Below, piece after piece: positions 1-8,968 of a stretch of 39,510 bases of DNA. The first letter of the stretch is position 1; every line of letters begins with the position of its first letter. The notes beneath the pieces are model-generated. The model was not told the origin of the DNA. It saw only the letters and a list, made by a program, of their open reading frames with translations, and ran no database searches. Source of the stretch: Cupriavidus gilardii J11 (GTDB lineage Bacteria; Pseudomonadota; Gammaproteobacteria; Burkholderiales; Burkholderiaceae); assembly GCF_007829435.1 (NCBI RefSeq), contig NZ_VLJN01000021.1:42749-82258 (forward strand), written 5' to 3'. The translations under genes were made by a program, and so were the position numbers.

Positions 1-359
1 CCCCGCCTTGCCGTCTCACATGTCGCCACAATTGGCTGCGGATACGAAAAGGGGCTTGCCAAGCATACTGTTTTTTTATACAGTACCCGCTGGTCCGGGC
101 GAGGCTACGGGTCAGGCCGTGCGTGAATGCGCTGTAAGCGACAGTACACATCAACGTACGGGCGCAATCCGCCTGATCTTCAGCCGGTTTTCAGCGCTGG
201 CTGATTTCCGGCTGCCATGCCTCGCCCTAGAATGCCGCGGTTAGCATGCCGCGGGTGGGCGCGGGTCGGCACCTTGGCCGCTGTGCCCGCATTGTTGCAT
301 GCACAGCAGGTGCCGCGCCATAGGCGGCCAATTTATACACCATTGATGGAAGGACAACC
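1..359. other. recA upstream region and long leader
   Basis: This 359-base stretch holds the recA promoter and SOS box at 56-85, followed by about 270 bases of apparent untranslated leader. A 78-codon reading frame at 8-244 crosses the promoter and resembles nothing I know, so I do not call it a gene. A near-repeat of ATGCCGCGG occurs twice around 232-252. No other structure stands out. Confidence 0.6.
56..85 (+). promoter_or_regulatory. LexA (SOS) box overlapping the recA promoter
   Basis: Bases 66-85 read TACTGTTTTTTTATACAGTA, which carries the full CTGT-N8-ACAG core of the LexA operator. It overlaps a sigma70-like promoter with -35 TTGCCA (56-61), a 17-base spacer and -10 TACAGT (79-84). 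LexA bound here would cover the -10 and block recA transcription until DNA damage, as in the classical SOS response. The motif is read directly from the sequence; repression by LexA is inferred from the known system. Confidence 0.9.
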
Positions 360-1418
360 ATGGATGACGGCAAGAAGGCGGCTGGCGTGAGCGCCGAGAA
401 GCAGAAGGCGCTGGCGGCCGCGCTGGCCCAGATCGAGAAGCAGTTTGGCAAAGGCTCGATCATGCGGATGGGTGACGGCGAAGTCGAGCAGGACATCCAG
501 GTCGTGTCCACCGGCTCGCTGGGCCTCGATGTCGCGCTGGGCGTTGGCGGGCTGCCGCGCGGCCGCGTGGTGGAAATCTACGGCCCGGAATCGTCGGGCA
601 AGACGACGCTGACGCTGCAGGTCGTCGCCGAAATGCAGAAGCTGGGCGGCACCTGCGCGTTCATCGACGCGGAGCACGCGCTGGACGTCAACTACGCCTC
701 GAAGCTGGGCGTCAACGTCAGCGACCTGCTGATCTCGCAGCCGGACACCGGCGAGCAGGCGCTGGAAATCACCGACGCGCTGGTGCGCTCGGGCTCGGTC
801 GACCTGATCGTGATCGACTCGGTCGCCGCACTGGTGCCGAAGGCCGAAATCGAAGGCGAGATGGGCGACGCGCTGCCGGGCCTGCAGGCCCGCCTGATGA
901 GCCAGGCGCTTCGCAAGCTGACCGGCACCATCAAGCGCACCAACTGCCTGGTGATCTTCATCAACCAGATCCGCATGAAGATCGGCGTGATGTTCGGCTC
1001 GCCGGAAACCACCACGGGCGGCAATGCGCTGAAGTTCTACGCTTCCGTGCGTCTCGATATCCGCCGCATCGGCTCGATCAAGAAGGGCGACGAGGTGGTT
1101 GGCAACGAGACCAAGGTCAAGGTGGTCAAGAACAAGGTATCGCCGCCGTTCCGCGAGGCGTTCTTCGACATCCTGTACGGCGCGGGCATCTCGCGCCAGG
1201 GCGAAATCATCGATCTGGGCGTCGATGCCAAGATCGTGGAGAAGTCGGGCGCCTGGTACAGCTACAACGGCGAGAAGATCGGCCAGGGCAAGGACAACGC
1301 GCGCGAATTCCTGCGCGAGAATCCGGACATTGCCGCCGAGATCGAGAACAAGGTGCGTGCGGCGCTGGGCGTCGTGCCGCTGAACGGCACGCCGAGCGCG
1401 GCCTTGGCCGAGGAGTGA
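360..1418 (+). CDS. recA: recombinase RecA
   Basis: RecA is the DNA-dependent ATPase that forms filaments on single-stranded DNA, catalyses strand exchange and triggers LexA self-cleavage. The 352-residue product has the usual length. Walker A GPESSGKT lies at residues 75-82, followed by the Walker B region ([12 protein letters not shown]) and the DNA-binding L2 segment ([18 protein letters not shown]). A GGAAGGA ribosome site sits a few bases before the ATG. Transcription probably starts near base 92 from the SOS-boxed promoter. A hairpin follows the stop codon, and recX lies downstream on the same strand, the common recA-recX arrangement. Confidence 0.99.
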   Translation: MDDGKKAAGVSAEKQKALAAALAQIEKQFGKGSIMRMGDGEVEQDIQVVSTGSLGLDVALGVGGLPRGRVVEIYGPESSGKTTLTLQVVAEMQKLGGTCAFIDAEHALDVNYASKLGVNVSDLLISQPDTGEQALEITDALVRSGSVDLIVIDSVAALVPKAEIEGEMGDALPGLQARLMSQALRKLTGTIKRTNCLVIFINQIRMKIGVMFGSPETTTGGNALKFYASVRLDIRRIGSIKKGDEVVGNETKVKVVKNKVSPPFREAFFDILYGAGISRQGEIIDLGVDAKIVEKSGAWYSYNGEKIGQGKDNAREFLRENPDIAAEIENKVRAALGVVPLNGTPSAALAEE

Positions 1419-1422
1419 CAGC

Positions 1423-1451
1423 AGAGGGCGCCGCAGGCGCTCTCTTGTTTT
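1423..1451 (+). terminator. hairpin terminator between recA and recX
   Basis: A 10-base-pair stem (1423-1432 with 1436-1445, one G-U pair, loop GCA) is followed by TGTTTT. It probably ends most recA transcripts and lets a fraction read through into recX, as known in E. coli. The read-through is inferred. Confidence 0.65.
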
Positions 1452-1480
1452 GGGGCTGGGAGCGGTTTGTTGCTCCGTGA

Positions 1481-1493
1481 CTGCCCTCTCCCC
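1481..1493. repeat. half copy of the dispersed REP-like repeat
   Basis: CTGCCCTCTCCCC matches the outer arm of the larger repeat at 6135-6254. It appears here alone, in the recA-recX gap. Confidence 0.4.
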
Positions 1494-1506
1494 AAGCCTG
1501 AACCCC

Positions 1507-1974
1507 ATGCCCCGTCCCCCGCTGTCGCTGAAGGCGCGCGCCGTCGGCTACCTGTCCCGCCGCGAACACAGCCGCGCCGAACTGGCTCGCAAGCTCGCGC
1601 CCCATGCTGAATCCGCCGAGCAGCTGGAACAGTTGCTGGACAGCCTCGAACGGGAAAACTGGCTGTCCAACGCGCGTTTTGCCGAGAGCCTTGTCCATCG
1701 GCGCGCCAGCCGCTACGGCGCGGCGCGCGTCATGCAAGAGGCGCGCACGCATCAGCTCGACGCGGAGCAGCTTGCCGAGTTGCAGACGCGTCTGCGCGCG
1801 ACCGAACTGGAACGGGCCCGTGCGGTGTGGCAGAAGCGCTTCGGCGTGGCGCCCGCAACCCTTGAGGACAAGGCGCGGCAGATCCGCTTTCTGGCCGCCC
1901 GTGGCTTCTCGCAGGCCGTCATCGGACGACTGCTGCGCGACGCCGACCTTCCCGGCGACAGCGGCGACGAATGA
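1507..1974 (+). CDS. recX: regulatory protein RecX
   Basis: RecX binds RecA and limits filament growth and coprotease activity. The 155-residue protein has the small, Arg/Leu-rich, all-helical make-up of the family. Near its N-terminus is the typical ARAVGYLSRREHSRAEL segment, and the C-terminal part reads RQIRFLAARGFSQAVIGRLL. I start at the ATG at 1507 because the longer frame from 1450 adds a Cys-containing tail that overlaps repeat-like sequence and is not typical of RecX. It lies just behind recA, separated by a likely leaky terminator. Confidence 0.93.
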   Translation: MPRPPLSLKARAVGYLSRREHSRAELARKLAPHAESAEQLEQLLDSLERENWLSNARFAESLVHRRASRYGAARVMQEARTHQLDAEQLAELQTRLRATELERARAVWQKRFGVAPATLEDKARQIRFLAARGFSQAVIGRLLRDADLPGDSGDE

Positions 1975-2190
1975 TCCCATTTTCGCACCGCAGCAAGACC
2001 CGGGCGCCCGCCCGCAGGCGTGGCGTGGCGTTCTCGTCAGCCCCGGCAATCCCCGCCGGCAATAGTGGCATCCCGGAAGTTCCGGTCGCCCCCGGCTGGC
2101 ATGTTAAACTCTTCGGGTTTTCCGCAAGTCCCGCCCGGCCTGTCCGCATTGTTTGGCCGAGCGCGCTTCCCTCGTCACAGCCTTGGTGCC

Positions 2191-2862
2191 ATGCCGCTTT
2201 CCGTCCCCGTCAATCGCGCCCTGCGTCATCGTCGCGCCATCACGGCCGAGGCGTATTTACGTGAAGACGGACTGTGGGACATCGAGGCGCGCCTGACCGA
2301 CACCAAGCCGCGCGACATTCCGCTCGCGGGCGGCGGTGTGCGGCCCGAGGGGCAGCCGCTGCACGATCTGTGGCTGCGCGTGACAATCGACGTGCAACTG
2401 AACGTCGTCGACGCCGAGGCGTGCTCCGACTGGGTACCGTATCCCGGCCATTGCGACACCATCGGCCCCGCCTACCGCAAGCTGATCGGCCTGAACCTGA
2501 TGAAGGGTTTTCGCAAGGCGGTGCGCGAGCGGCTCGGCAGCGTCTCGGGCTGTACCCATCTGACCGAACTGGCCTCGGTGTTGCCGACCACGGCGATCCA
2601 GGCCTTCGCGGGCGAGGTCTTCAGGATCCGCGATGGCGCGGCCGACGACGGCAATTCCGAACCTCCCTATCAGTTGCACGGCTGTCATGCCCTGCATTTC
2701 GAGGGGGAGGTCGTGCGCCAGTTTTATCCGCGCTGGTATGGATACCAGCCGAAACCGGGAACCCGGGCCGGTGCGCCCGCGTCCCCTCCGGTGCGGCCGA
2801 CGGAGGCAATCCCTCCCGACGGCGGCGCCACCTCGCACAGGCCCAACGGTACCTCCGGATAA
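2191..2862 (+). CDS. DUF2889 domain protein
   Basis: This is a conserved protein of unknown biochemical role, 223 residues from the ATG at 2191. I recognise the DUF2889-type pattern: an N-terminal HRRAITAEAYLREDGLWDIE segment, a central LWLRVTIDVQLNVVD stretch, and a Cys-containing patch (SGCTHLTEL) typical of the family. The last ~35 residues are Pro/Gly-rich and probably disordered. An upstream ATG at 2101 is in frame, but the conserved part starts after 2191. It sits between recX and sucC, as I recall for related genomes. No function can be read from the sequence. Confidence 0.8.
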   Translation: MPLSVPVNRALRHRRAITAEAYLREDGLWDIEARLTDTKPRDIPLAGGGVRPEGQPLHDLWLRVTIDVQLNVVDAEACSDWVPYPGHCDTIGPAYRKLIGLNLMKGFRKAVRERLGSVSGCTHLTELASVLPTTAIQAFAGEVFRIRDGAADDGNSEPPYQLHGCHALHFEGEVVRQFYPRWYGYQPKPGTRAGAPASPPVRPTEAIPPDGGATSHRPNGTSG

Positions 2863-2956
2863 CCGGGCCTGACTTCATCGCCGAGATTCCGCATTCTTTC
2901 CGCATTACCATCCACGGCATCTCCACCCATTTACGCCTACCCGAAAGGAAACACGC

Positions 2957-4123
2957 ATGAATATCCATGAGTACCAAGGCAAGGAAATCCTGCGCAAATA
3001 CAATGTGCCGGTTCCGCGCGGTATCCCCGCATTCTCGGTCGAAGAAGCGCTGAAGGCAGCGGAACAGCTCGGCGGCCCGGTCTGGGTCGTCAAGGCGCAG
3101 ATCCACGCCGGTGGCCGTGGCAAGGGCGGCGGCGTGAAGGTCGCCAAGAGCATGGACGAGGTCAAGACCTACGCCAGCAACATCCTGGGCATGCAGCTGG
3201 TCACGCACCAGACCGGTCCGGAAGGCAAGAAGGTCAACCGCCTGCTGATCGAGGAAGGCGCTGACATCAAGAAGGAACTCTACGTCAGCCTGGTGGTGGA
3301 CCGCGTGTCGCAGAAGGTGGCGCTGATGGCCTCCAGCGAAGGCGGCATGGACATCGAAGAGGTGGCCGCCAAGACGCCGGAAAAGATCCACACGCTGATC
3401 ATCGAACCGTCGATCGGCCTGACCGACAAGGACGCCGATGACATCGCCCGCAAGATCGGCGTGCCCGACGCGAGCCTGTCGCAAGCCCGCCAGGCGCTGC
3501 AAGGCCTGTACAAGGCGTTCTGGGACACCGACGCATCGCTGGCCGAAATCAACCCGATGATCCTGACCGGCGACGGCAAGGTCATCGCGCTGGACGCCAA
3601 GTTCAACTTCGACTCGAACGCACTGTTCCGTCACCCGGAAATCGTCGCCTACCGCGACCTGGATGAAGAAGATCCGGCCGAAATCGAAGCGTCGAAGTTC
3701 GATCTCGCCTACATCTCGCTGGACGGCAACATCGGCTGCCTGGTGAACGGCGCCGGCCTGGCGATGGCCACCATGGACACCATCAAGCTGTTCGGCGGCG
3801 AGCCGGCCAACTTCCTCGACGTGGGCGGCGGCGCCACCACCGAGAAGGTGACCGAGGCCTTCAAGCTGATGCTGAAGAACCCGAACGTGCAGGCCATCCT
3901 GGTCAACATCTTCGGCGGCATCATGCGCTGCGACGTGATCGCCGAAGGCGTGATCTCGGCCTCGAAGGCGGTGCAGCTGGGCGTGCCGCTGGTGGTCCGC
4001 ATGAAGGGCACCAACGAAGACCTCGGCAAGAAGATGCTGGCCGAGTCGGGCCTGCCGATCATCTCGGCCGACACCATGGAAGAGGCCGCCCAGAAGGTGG
4101 TGGCCGCTGCCGCGGGCAAGTAA
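2957..4123 (+). CDS. sucC: succinyl-CoA ligase [ADP-forming] subunit beta
   Basis: With SucD this enzyme interconverts succinyl-CoA and succinate while making ATP or GTP in the TCA cycle, in the cytoplasm. The 388-residue length equals that of E. coli SucC. An ATP-grasp domain occupies the N-terminal part ([15 protein letters not shown], then [12 protein letters not shown]). The C-terminal CoA-ligase domain carries [14 protein letters not shown] and [18 protein letters not shown] ribosome site precedes the ATG. sucD follows after 75 bases, and the pair surely forms an operon. Confidence 0.98.
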   Translation: MNIHEYQGKEILRKYNVPVPRGIPAFSVEEALKAAEQLGGPVWVVKAQIHAGGRGKGGGVKVAKSMDEVKTYASNILGMQLVTHQTGPEGKKVNRLLIEEGADIKKELYVSLVVDRVSQKVALMASSEGGMDIEEVAAKTPEKIHTLIIEPSIGLTDKDADDIARKIGVPDASLSQARQALQGLYKAFWDTDASLAEINPMILTGDGKVIALDAKFNFDSNALFRHPEIVAYRDLDEEDPAEIEASKFDLAYISLDGNIGCLVNGAGLAMATMDTIKLFGGEPANFLDVGGGATTEKVTEAFKLMLKNPNVQAILVNIFGGIMRCDVIAEGVISASKAVQLGVPLVVRMKGTNEDLGKKMLAESGLPIISADTMEEAAQKVVAAAAGK

Positions 4124-4198
4124 GCCACAGGCAAAACCGAACGCGAGCGGTTCGCGCGCAGCGCGAGCCGTGCCAGTGCCAAGCAAAAGGATTACAGC

Positions 4199-5080
4199 AT
4201 GTCGATTCTGATCAACAAAGACACCAAGGTCATCACCCAAGGTATCACCGGCAAGACCGGCCAGTTCCACACCCGTGGTTGCCGTGACTACGCCAACGGC
4301 AAGAACTGCTTCGTCGCCGGCGTCAACCCGAAGAAGGCCGGCGAGGACTTCGAGGGCATTCCCATCTACGCCAGCGTCAAGGAAGCCAAGCAGCAGACCG
4401 GCGCCACCGTGTCGGTGATCTACGTGCCGCCCGCCGGCGCCGCCGCCGCGATCTGGGAAGCTGTCGACGCCGATCTGGACCTGGTGGTCTGCATCACCGA
4501 AGGCATCCCCGTGCGCGACATGATGGAAGTGAAGGACCGCATGCGCCGCGAAAACAAGAAGACGCTGCTGCTCGGACCGAACTGCCCGGGCCTGATCACG
4601 CCGGACGAAATCAAGATCGGCATCATGCCGGGCCACATCCACAAGAAGGGCCGCATCGGCGTGGTGTCGCGCTCGGGCACGCTGACCTATGAAGCCGTGG
4701 GCCAGCTCACCGCGCTGGGTCTGGGCCAGTCGTCCGCAGTCGGTATCGGCGGCGACCCGATCAACGGCCTGAAGCACATCGACGTGATGAAGATGTTCAA
4801 CGACGATCCGGACACGGATGCGGTCGTGATGATCGGCGAAATCGGCGGTCCGGACGAGGCCAACGCGGCCTACTGGATCAAGGAAAACATGAAGAAGCCG
4901 GTGGTCGGCTTCATCGCTGGCGTGACCGCGCCTCCGGGCAAGCGCATGGGCCACGCCGGCGCGCTGATCTCGGGCGGTGCCGACACCGCGCAGGCCAAGC
5001 TGGAAATCATGGAAGCCTGCGGTATCAAGGTGACCAAGAACCCGTCGGAAATGGGCCGCCTGCTGAAGTCGATCCTCTGA
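4199..5080 (+). CDS. sucD: succinyl-CoA ligase [ADP-forming] subunit alpha
   Basis: The alpha subunit binds CoA and carries the phosphohistidine intermediate of succinyl-CoA ligase. The 293-residue protein begins with the CoA-binding Rossmann fold ([15 protein letters not shown]). It contains [10 protein letters not shown], and its active-site His is residue 252 within [12 protein letters not shown]. It is cotranscribed with sucC, and a strong terminator follows the stop codon. Confidence 0.98.
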   Translation: MSILINKDTKVITQGITGKTGQFHTRGCRDYANGKNCFVAGVNPKKAGEDFEGIPIYASVKEAKQQTGATVSVIYVPPAGAAAAIWEAVDADLDLVVCITEGIPVRDMMEVKDRMRRENKKTLLLGPNCPGLITPDEIKIGIMPGHIHKKGRIGVVSRSGTLTYEAVGQLTALGLGQSSAVGIGGDPINGLKHIDVMKMFNDDPDTDAVVMIGEIGGPDEANAAYWIKENMKKPVVGFIAGVTAPPGKRMGHAGALISGGADTAQAKLEIMEACGIKVTKNPSEMGRLLKSIL

Positions 5081-5124
5081 TCGGCCTTGCATGAGCTGGC
5101 CTCACCCGGTCGGCTCCCCTGCTC

Positions 5125-5161
5125 CAATGCCCTCGCACGATGCGAGGGCATTGTCGTTTTT
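5125..5161 (+). terminator. intrinsic terminator of sucCD
   Basis: A perfect 13-base-pair stem (5125-5137 with 5141-5153, loop CGA) is followed by TCG and five T residues. It closes the sucCD transcript. Confidence 0.9.
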
Positions 5162-5361
5162 GCGCCACGTTCAGCGTGGTACCTACCTCAGACAGATCAC
5201 ACCGTGACATTAACCGCAAAGATTTAACGATTTGCTGAAATCTAATCGAAAGGTTGTTACGGTAAAACACAATGTTTTGGCGGGCAGACAGGTGAAAGGC
5301 CGCAGTCGCCGCCGCGCCGAATTCCGAACCATTCGAACAACAGCCACCGAGGAGCCACGCA

Positions 5362-6057
5362 GTGGAATTGCTGTCGTCCACCACATTCTGGATCGCCCTG
5401 GGATCCATCATCCTGACCAATATCGTGCTGTCCGGCGACAACGCCGTCGTGATCGCACTGGCCTCCCGCAATCTGCCGCCCGCGCAGCAGAAGCGCGCGA
5501 TCTTCTGGGGCAGCGCGGCCGCCATCATCATGCGGGTGGTGCTGACCGTCGCCGCGGTCAAGCTGCTGAGCCTGCCGTATCTGAAGATCGTCGGGGCCGT
5601 GCTGCTGGTCTATATCGGCGTGCAGCTGCTGACGGGCGACGACGGCGAGGAAGGCCATGACGCCAAGGACAACATCTGGGCCGCGATCCGGACCATCCTG
5701 ATCGCCGACCTGGTGATGTCGCTGGACAACGTGGTGGCGGTCGCCGCCGCGGCGCAGAAGGGGCCGGAAGGCAGCCAGTTGCTGCTGCTGGTGGTTGGCC
5801 TGGGCCTGTCCATTCCGCTGATCGTGTTCGGCAGCACGCTGCTGCTGAAGGTGATGGAGCGTTTCCCGATCATCATCGTGCTGGGTGCCGCGCTGCTGGG
5901 TTACCTGGCCGGTGAAATGCTGGTCAGCGACCCGGTCGACGCCGCCTGGTTCGAGGTCCATGTGCCGAACGCCCATCTGGTATTCGGTGCGATCGGCGCC
6001 ATCCTGGTGGTGGTGCTCGGCAAGCTGATGCAGAAGCGGGGCGCCCAGACGGCATAA
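5362..6057 (+). CDS. TerC family integral membrane protein
   Basis: TerC/YjbE-type membrane proteins are linked to metal ion efflux (notably manganese) or tellurite resistance. The 231-residue protein has about seven hydrophobic segments. It carries the two family signatures with acidic residues inside the membrane, LSGDNAVVIALA near residue 25 and SLDNVVAVAAAA near residue 120. The start is GTG at 5362, chosen for the GAGGAG ribosome site just before it. It stands alone between two terminators. The substrate cannot be read from the sequence. Confidence 0.9.
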   Translation: MELLSSTTFWIALGSIILTNIVLSGDNAVVIALASRNLPPAQQKRAIFWGSAAAIIMRVVLTVAAVKLLSLPYLKIVGAVLLVYIGVQLLTGDDGEEGHDAKDNIWAAIRTILIADLVMSLDNVVAVAAAAQKGPEGSQLLLLVVGLGLSIPLIVFGSTLLLKVMERFPIIIVLGAALLGYLAGEMLVSDPVDAAWFEVHVPNAHLVFGAIGAILVVVLGKLMQKRGAQTA

Positions 6058-6078
6058 GCCGCCGCGTGCCCGTTTGGA

Positions 6079-6110
6079 GAAAAGCCCGGCTTGTCCGGGC
6101 TTTTCTTTTT
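6079..6110 (+). terminator. intrinsic terminator of the terC-family gene
   Basis: An 11-base-pair stem (6079-6089 with 6095-6105, loop CTTGT) is followed by TTTTT. Confidence 0.9.
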
Positions 6111-6134
6111 GGCGGGATTTGGGGGTTGCCGGGA

Positions 6135-6254
6135 CTGCCCTCTCCCCCGCCGCTCTCCCGCAGGCGGGAGACGGGAGCAAACCACGGGCGTACAAAACCC
6201 AGCCGGCGTTCTCCGCTCTCCCGCTCGCGGGAGAGGGGCCGGGGGAGAGGGCAG
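6135..6254. repeat. REP-like composite repeat with inverted arms
   Basis: Perfect 14-base outer arms, CTGCCCTCTCCCCC (6135-6148) and its reverse complement (6241-6254), enclose two smaller hairpins built on CTCTCCCGC/GCGGGAGAG. The right half recurs at 17071-17113 and 34651-34695, each time between genes. The layout resembles a BIME, that is, two REP units in opposite orientation. Together with the terminator it fills most of the 310-base gap before the pilin gene. Confidence 0.75.
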
Positions 6255-6367
6255 CCCAAACCAGCCACACCCCACCGCTGTGCGAACTTTTGTGAATCCC
6301 CATTCCCCCGCAGCCCCCACGCCCCATACTGGCGGACAGCCGTTCCACTTGCCACCGGAAGACCGCC

Positions 6368-6877
6368 ATGCCGTCGTTGTGTACCTGCCAGACCGCCGTC
6401 CCAAGAATCCAATGGCGCCCGGGCGGCTTCACCTTGATCGAACTGATGATCGTGGTGGCGATCATCGGCATCCTCGCCGCGGTTGCCGTGCCGCAGTACC
6501 GGGACGATACAATTCGGGCCAGGCTGTCCAGCGTGTTGACCGCCGCCACGCCGCTGAAGCTCGCGGTGGGACTGTGCGCACAGGAAGCGGGCGGGGTGCT
6601 GGCCGATTGCAACCACGCCGGCACGGCGGCAACCCTGCCGCGCCTTGCGCCGAGCCGTGAGATCGCGGCGGCGGAGGTGACAGGTCCAGGCATCATTACG
6701 CTGCGGCTCGCCGACAGCGGCCTTGGCGCGGGGGTCGACGGCAAACAGATCGTGCTGACGCCTGACGTCAATGCCACCGCGATCACGTGGGAAATCACCA
6801 CCACCATCGATAACGAAGCGGCCCGTCGATACGTGGTCAAGAACAGCCAGTCGCCGGTCCGGCCGGACCGCGACTGA
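6368..6877 (+). CDS. type IV pilin-like protein (PilA/PilE class)
   Basis: This is a 169-residue prepilin. The leader is 20 residues, long for a type IVa pilin, and ends in Gly-Gly. Cleavage before Phe21 gives the standard N-methylated helix FTLIELMIVVAIIGILAAVA, with Glu at mature position 5. Cys70 and Cys81 could form a short disulfide loop; the usual C-terminal disulfide is absent. The C-terminus (RRYVVKNSQSPVRPDRD) is polar with two Ser residues. GGAAGA precedes the ATG by 5 bases. The PglL-like transferase gene follows 85 bases downstream, which suggests the pilin may be its substrate. Major or minor pilin status cannot be decided here. Confidence 0.9.
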   Translation: MPSLCTCQTAVPRIQWRPGGFTLIELMIVVAIIGILAAVAVPQYRDDTIRARLSSVLTAATPLKLAVGLCAQEAGGVLADCNHAGTAATLPRLAPSREIAAAEVTGPGIITLRLADSGLGAGVDGKQIVLTPDVNATAITWEITTTIDNEAARRYVVKNSQSPVRPDRD

Positions 6878-6962
6878 GGACGGGCGCGTCGATGGACCAA
6901 CAGGATGTCATGCCGTTCGCGGACCGGAGTCCCGGGCGGCGCATGGCAAGCTCGAGAACCGA

Positions 6963-8786
6963 ATGTCGAATCTGCGCGAAGGCATAGCGCTCAACGTGTT
7001 GGCCGGGGCCATCTGTATCCCCTTGCTGGTGTCCCGGCACACGCTGCCGCTGTCGACCTTCTATGGCGAGTGGACTTCCGCGCTGGCATTCCTGCTGGCC
7101 ACGATGGCGGTCGCCCTGCTGGCGCCCGGGGCGGCCCCCGCTTCCATCCACGCATCCGCGGCGGCGGCAGGCATCCCCCGCGTTGCCGCCTTTCCGCTGT
7201 GGCTGGTCGCTACCGGCCTTGCGGTGGCCGCGACCGGTGCGCCGGATCTGACCGGCAGCCGCACCATGACGCTCGCTTCCCTGGTGCTTGCGGCGGTGGT
7301 GATGTGGGCCGGCTACCGGCTGCGTATCCGGTGGTGCGCCGATCGTGTACTGACGGCACTGGCAGTGGGCTGGTTGATTGCCGGCCTGCTCGGCTCGCTG
7401 GCGCAATGGGTGCAGGTGTTTCACCTCGAAGGGCGCAGCTGGAACCTCGTGTCCGAGTATTTCTATGAAGTCCATCGCCGCTTATGGGGCAACCTCAATC
7501 AACCCAACCATCAGGCGACGGTGCACGGGCTCGCTCTGGCGGCGTCGGTCTGGCTGGCATCGCGGGGCGTGCTCCGGGTCGCGCCGTGGCTGATGGCGGT
7601 CCTGGTGCTGGAAAGCGGCATCGTGCTGTCCGGTTCGCGTACCGGTGTGCTGCATGTGGGCCTCGCGGCGCTGTATGCGCTGATCGCGGCGTGGCTGGCC
7701 AGCGGTGCGCGCGGACACGGCAATCCGATGCGCCGCCCCGCCGGGCTGGTATTCGCCGCGGTGGCGCTGATCGGAATACTGGCGCTGCTGCAGCCGGCAA
7801 TTCGCGCGGCGGGCCAGGCGTTCGACTGGCAACTGTTCGACACCATGGCGCAGTTGCAGGCGGCAGACCAGATTTCCGGACGGCGGGCGCTGTGGTTGCA
7901 TGCCTGGCAGATGTTCCTGGCCAATCCCTGGCTTGGCGTCGGTTGGGGAGAGTTTGGCTGGGCACAGTTCCAGCAACTCGACAGACTCGGCCTCACCGTC
8001 GAGATGTCGCTGCATGCGCACAATGCGGTACTGGACCTGCTTGCCAAGACGGGGCTGGTCGGCACCGTGGGGGTCGTCGCGATCCTGTCAGCGTGGTTCT
8101 GGCGAGTGGTGCGCGTGCGGCTGCTGGACGGCGACGCGGCCGAGCGTATCCGCACGGCCACCGCGCTGACATGGCTTGCCATGCTGTGCGCGCATTCGAT
8201 GCTCGAGTACCCGCTGCACTATCTGTATTTCTTCCTGCCGTTTTGCCTGCTGCTCGCATGGCTGGATCCGGCCGGCCTGCTGCCGGGGCCACGCCGGGTC
8301 GGGATGCCGTGGCTGGCGCGCGGCGTGGCGGCGGTGCTTGTTGTGGCGGCTTCGGTTGGCGCGCTGGTCACGCTATGGCAGGACTACCGGCGCGTGGAGG
8401 CGCGCCAGTATGCCGGACGCGACCGCTTCGATGCCTTGCCGCTGCCGCGGTTCTGGTTCCGGGCGCACGCCAGCGCCCATCGCGCCGAAATGGCCGAACC
8501 CACTGCCGCGAATGCCGGCTACTGGCTGCCGCGCCATGTCGCGGCAGTCCACCTGCTGCCAACGCCATCCATGATCGCCCGATCGGCGTGGTTGCTGGCG
8601 CTGACCGGACGGGAGCAGCAGGCACGCCTATGGATGGAGCGGCTGCGCTACTACTATTCTGGCGACGAGGCGGCGCAGTTCGCCATATTGGTGCGCAATT
8701 GCGAGGCCCAGGCGGTCGCCGGGCGGCCCGCCGAATTTTGCGCATGGGCCGGCACGCAATCCGGACGCACACGTCCGCGTCGCTGA
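6963..8786 (+). CDS. PglL/TfpO-type protein O-oligosaccharyltransferase (Wzy_C family)
   Basis: This is a 607-residue inner-membrane protein with about a dozen hydrophobic segments. The motifs are those of PglL-type ligases, which move an undecaprenyl-linked glycan onto Ser/Thr of periplasmic proteins: GNLNQPNH at 176-183, SGSRTG at 223-228 in the Wzy_C core, NPWLGVGWGEFGW at 321-333 and HAHN at 351-354. The GNxNQPNH signature separates PglL from O-antigen ligase WaaL. The C-terminal ~130 residues form a soluble periplasmic tail. Its place beside a pilin gene matches the pilA-tfpO arrangement, though PglL enzymes of this group can be general. I start at the ATG at 6963; the open frame extends upstream over the pilin gene. 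Confidence 0.87.
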   Translation: MSNLREGIALNVLAGAICIPLLVSRHTLPLSTFYGEWTSALAFLLATMAVALLAPGAAPASIHASAAAAGIPRVAAFPLWLVATGLAVAATGAPDLTGSRTMTLASLVLAAVVMWAGYRLRIRWCADRVLTALAVGWLIAGLLGSLAQWVQVFHLEGRSWNLVSEYFYEVHRRLWGNLNQPNHQATVHGLALAASVWLASRGVLRVAPWLMAVLVLESGIVLSGSRTGVLHVGLAALYALIAAWLASGARGHGNPMRRPAGLVFAAVALIGILALLQPAIRAAGQAFDWQLFDTMAQLQAADQISGRRALWLHAWQMFLANPWLGVGWGEFGWAQFQQLDRLGLTVEMSLHAHNAVLDLLAKTGLVGTVGVVAILSAWFWRVVRVRLLDGDAAERIRTATALTWLAMLCAHSMLEYPLHYLYFFLPFCLLLAWLDPAGLLPGPRRVGMPWLARGVAAVLVVAASVGALVTLWQDYRRVEARQYAGRDRFDALPLPRFWFRAHASAHRAEMAEPTAANAGYWLPRHVAAVHLLPTPSMIARSAWLLALTGREQQARLWMERLRYYYSGDEAAQFAILVRNCEAQAVAGRPAEFCAWAGTQSGRTRPRR

Positions 8787-8968
8787 ACCGCCCCGGGGCC
8801 ATGTCGGCCGCACCGGATCGGCTTCTTGAAGACGCCGCAGTAAGGGTTACCCCTATTTGTTGCAGCGGAATGATGCGAATGCGGTTCTTCATCCCTTCGC
8901 AGGATGTCAACCGCCGATGCGCTGCTTTTAGACTTCGCCGGTGCCATTTTGTCTACCGGAGAGGTCGA

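Noticed and set aside
8-244. 78-codon frame upstream of recA
   Set aside because: It runs through the recA promoter and SOS box, has no ribosome site and no familiar sequence.
2621-5092. Very long open frame on the minus strand opposite sucCD (823 codons), and similar antisense frames at 333-1508 and 22560-25289
   Set aside because: The plus-strand genes are certain. GC-rich codon use opens antisense frames, and the antisense products are His/Arg/Ala-rich without any recognisable domain.
5162-5361. Manganese (yybP-ykoY) riboswitch before the TerC-family gene
   Set aside because: TerC-type genes can carry this riboswitch, but I could not find its conserved elements by eye in this leader.
8787-8968. 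A start upstream of 8969 for the SGNH gene (frame MRMRFFIPSQDVNRR...)
   Set aside because: The stretch has no ribosome site, whereas GGAGAGG precedes 8969 and the protein then begins with a clean hydrophobic helix.
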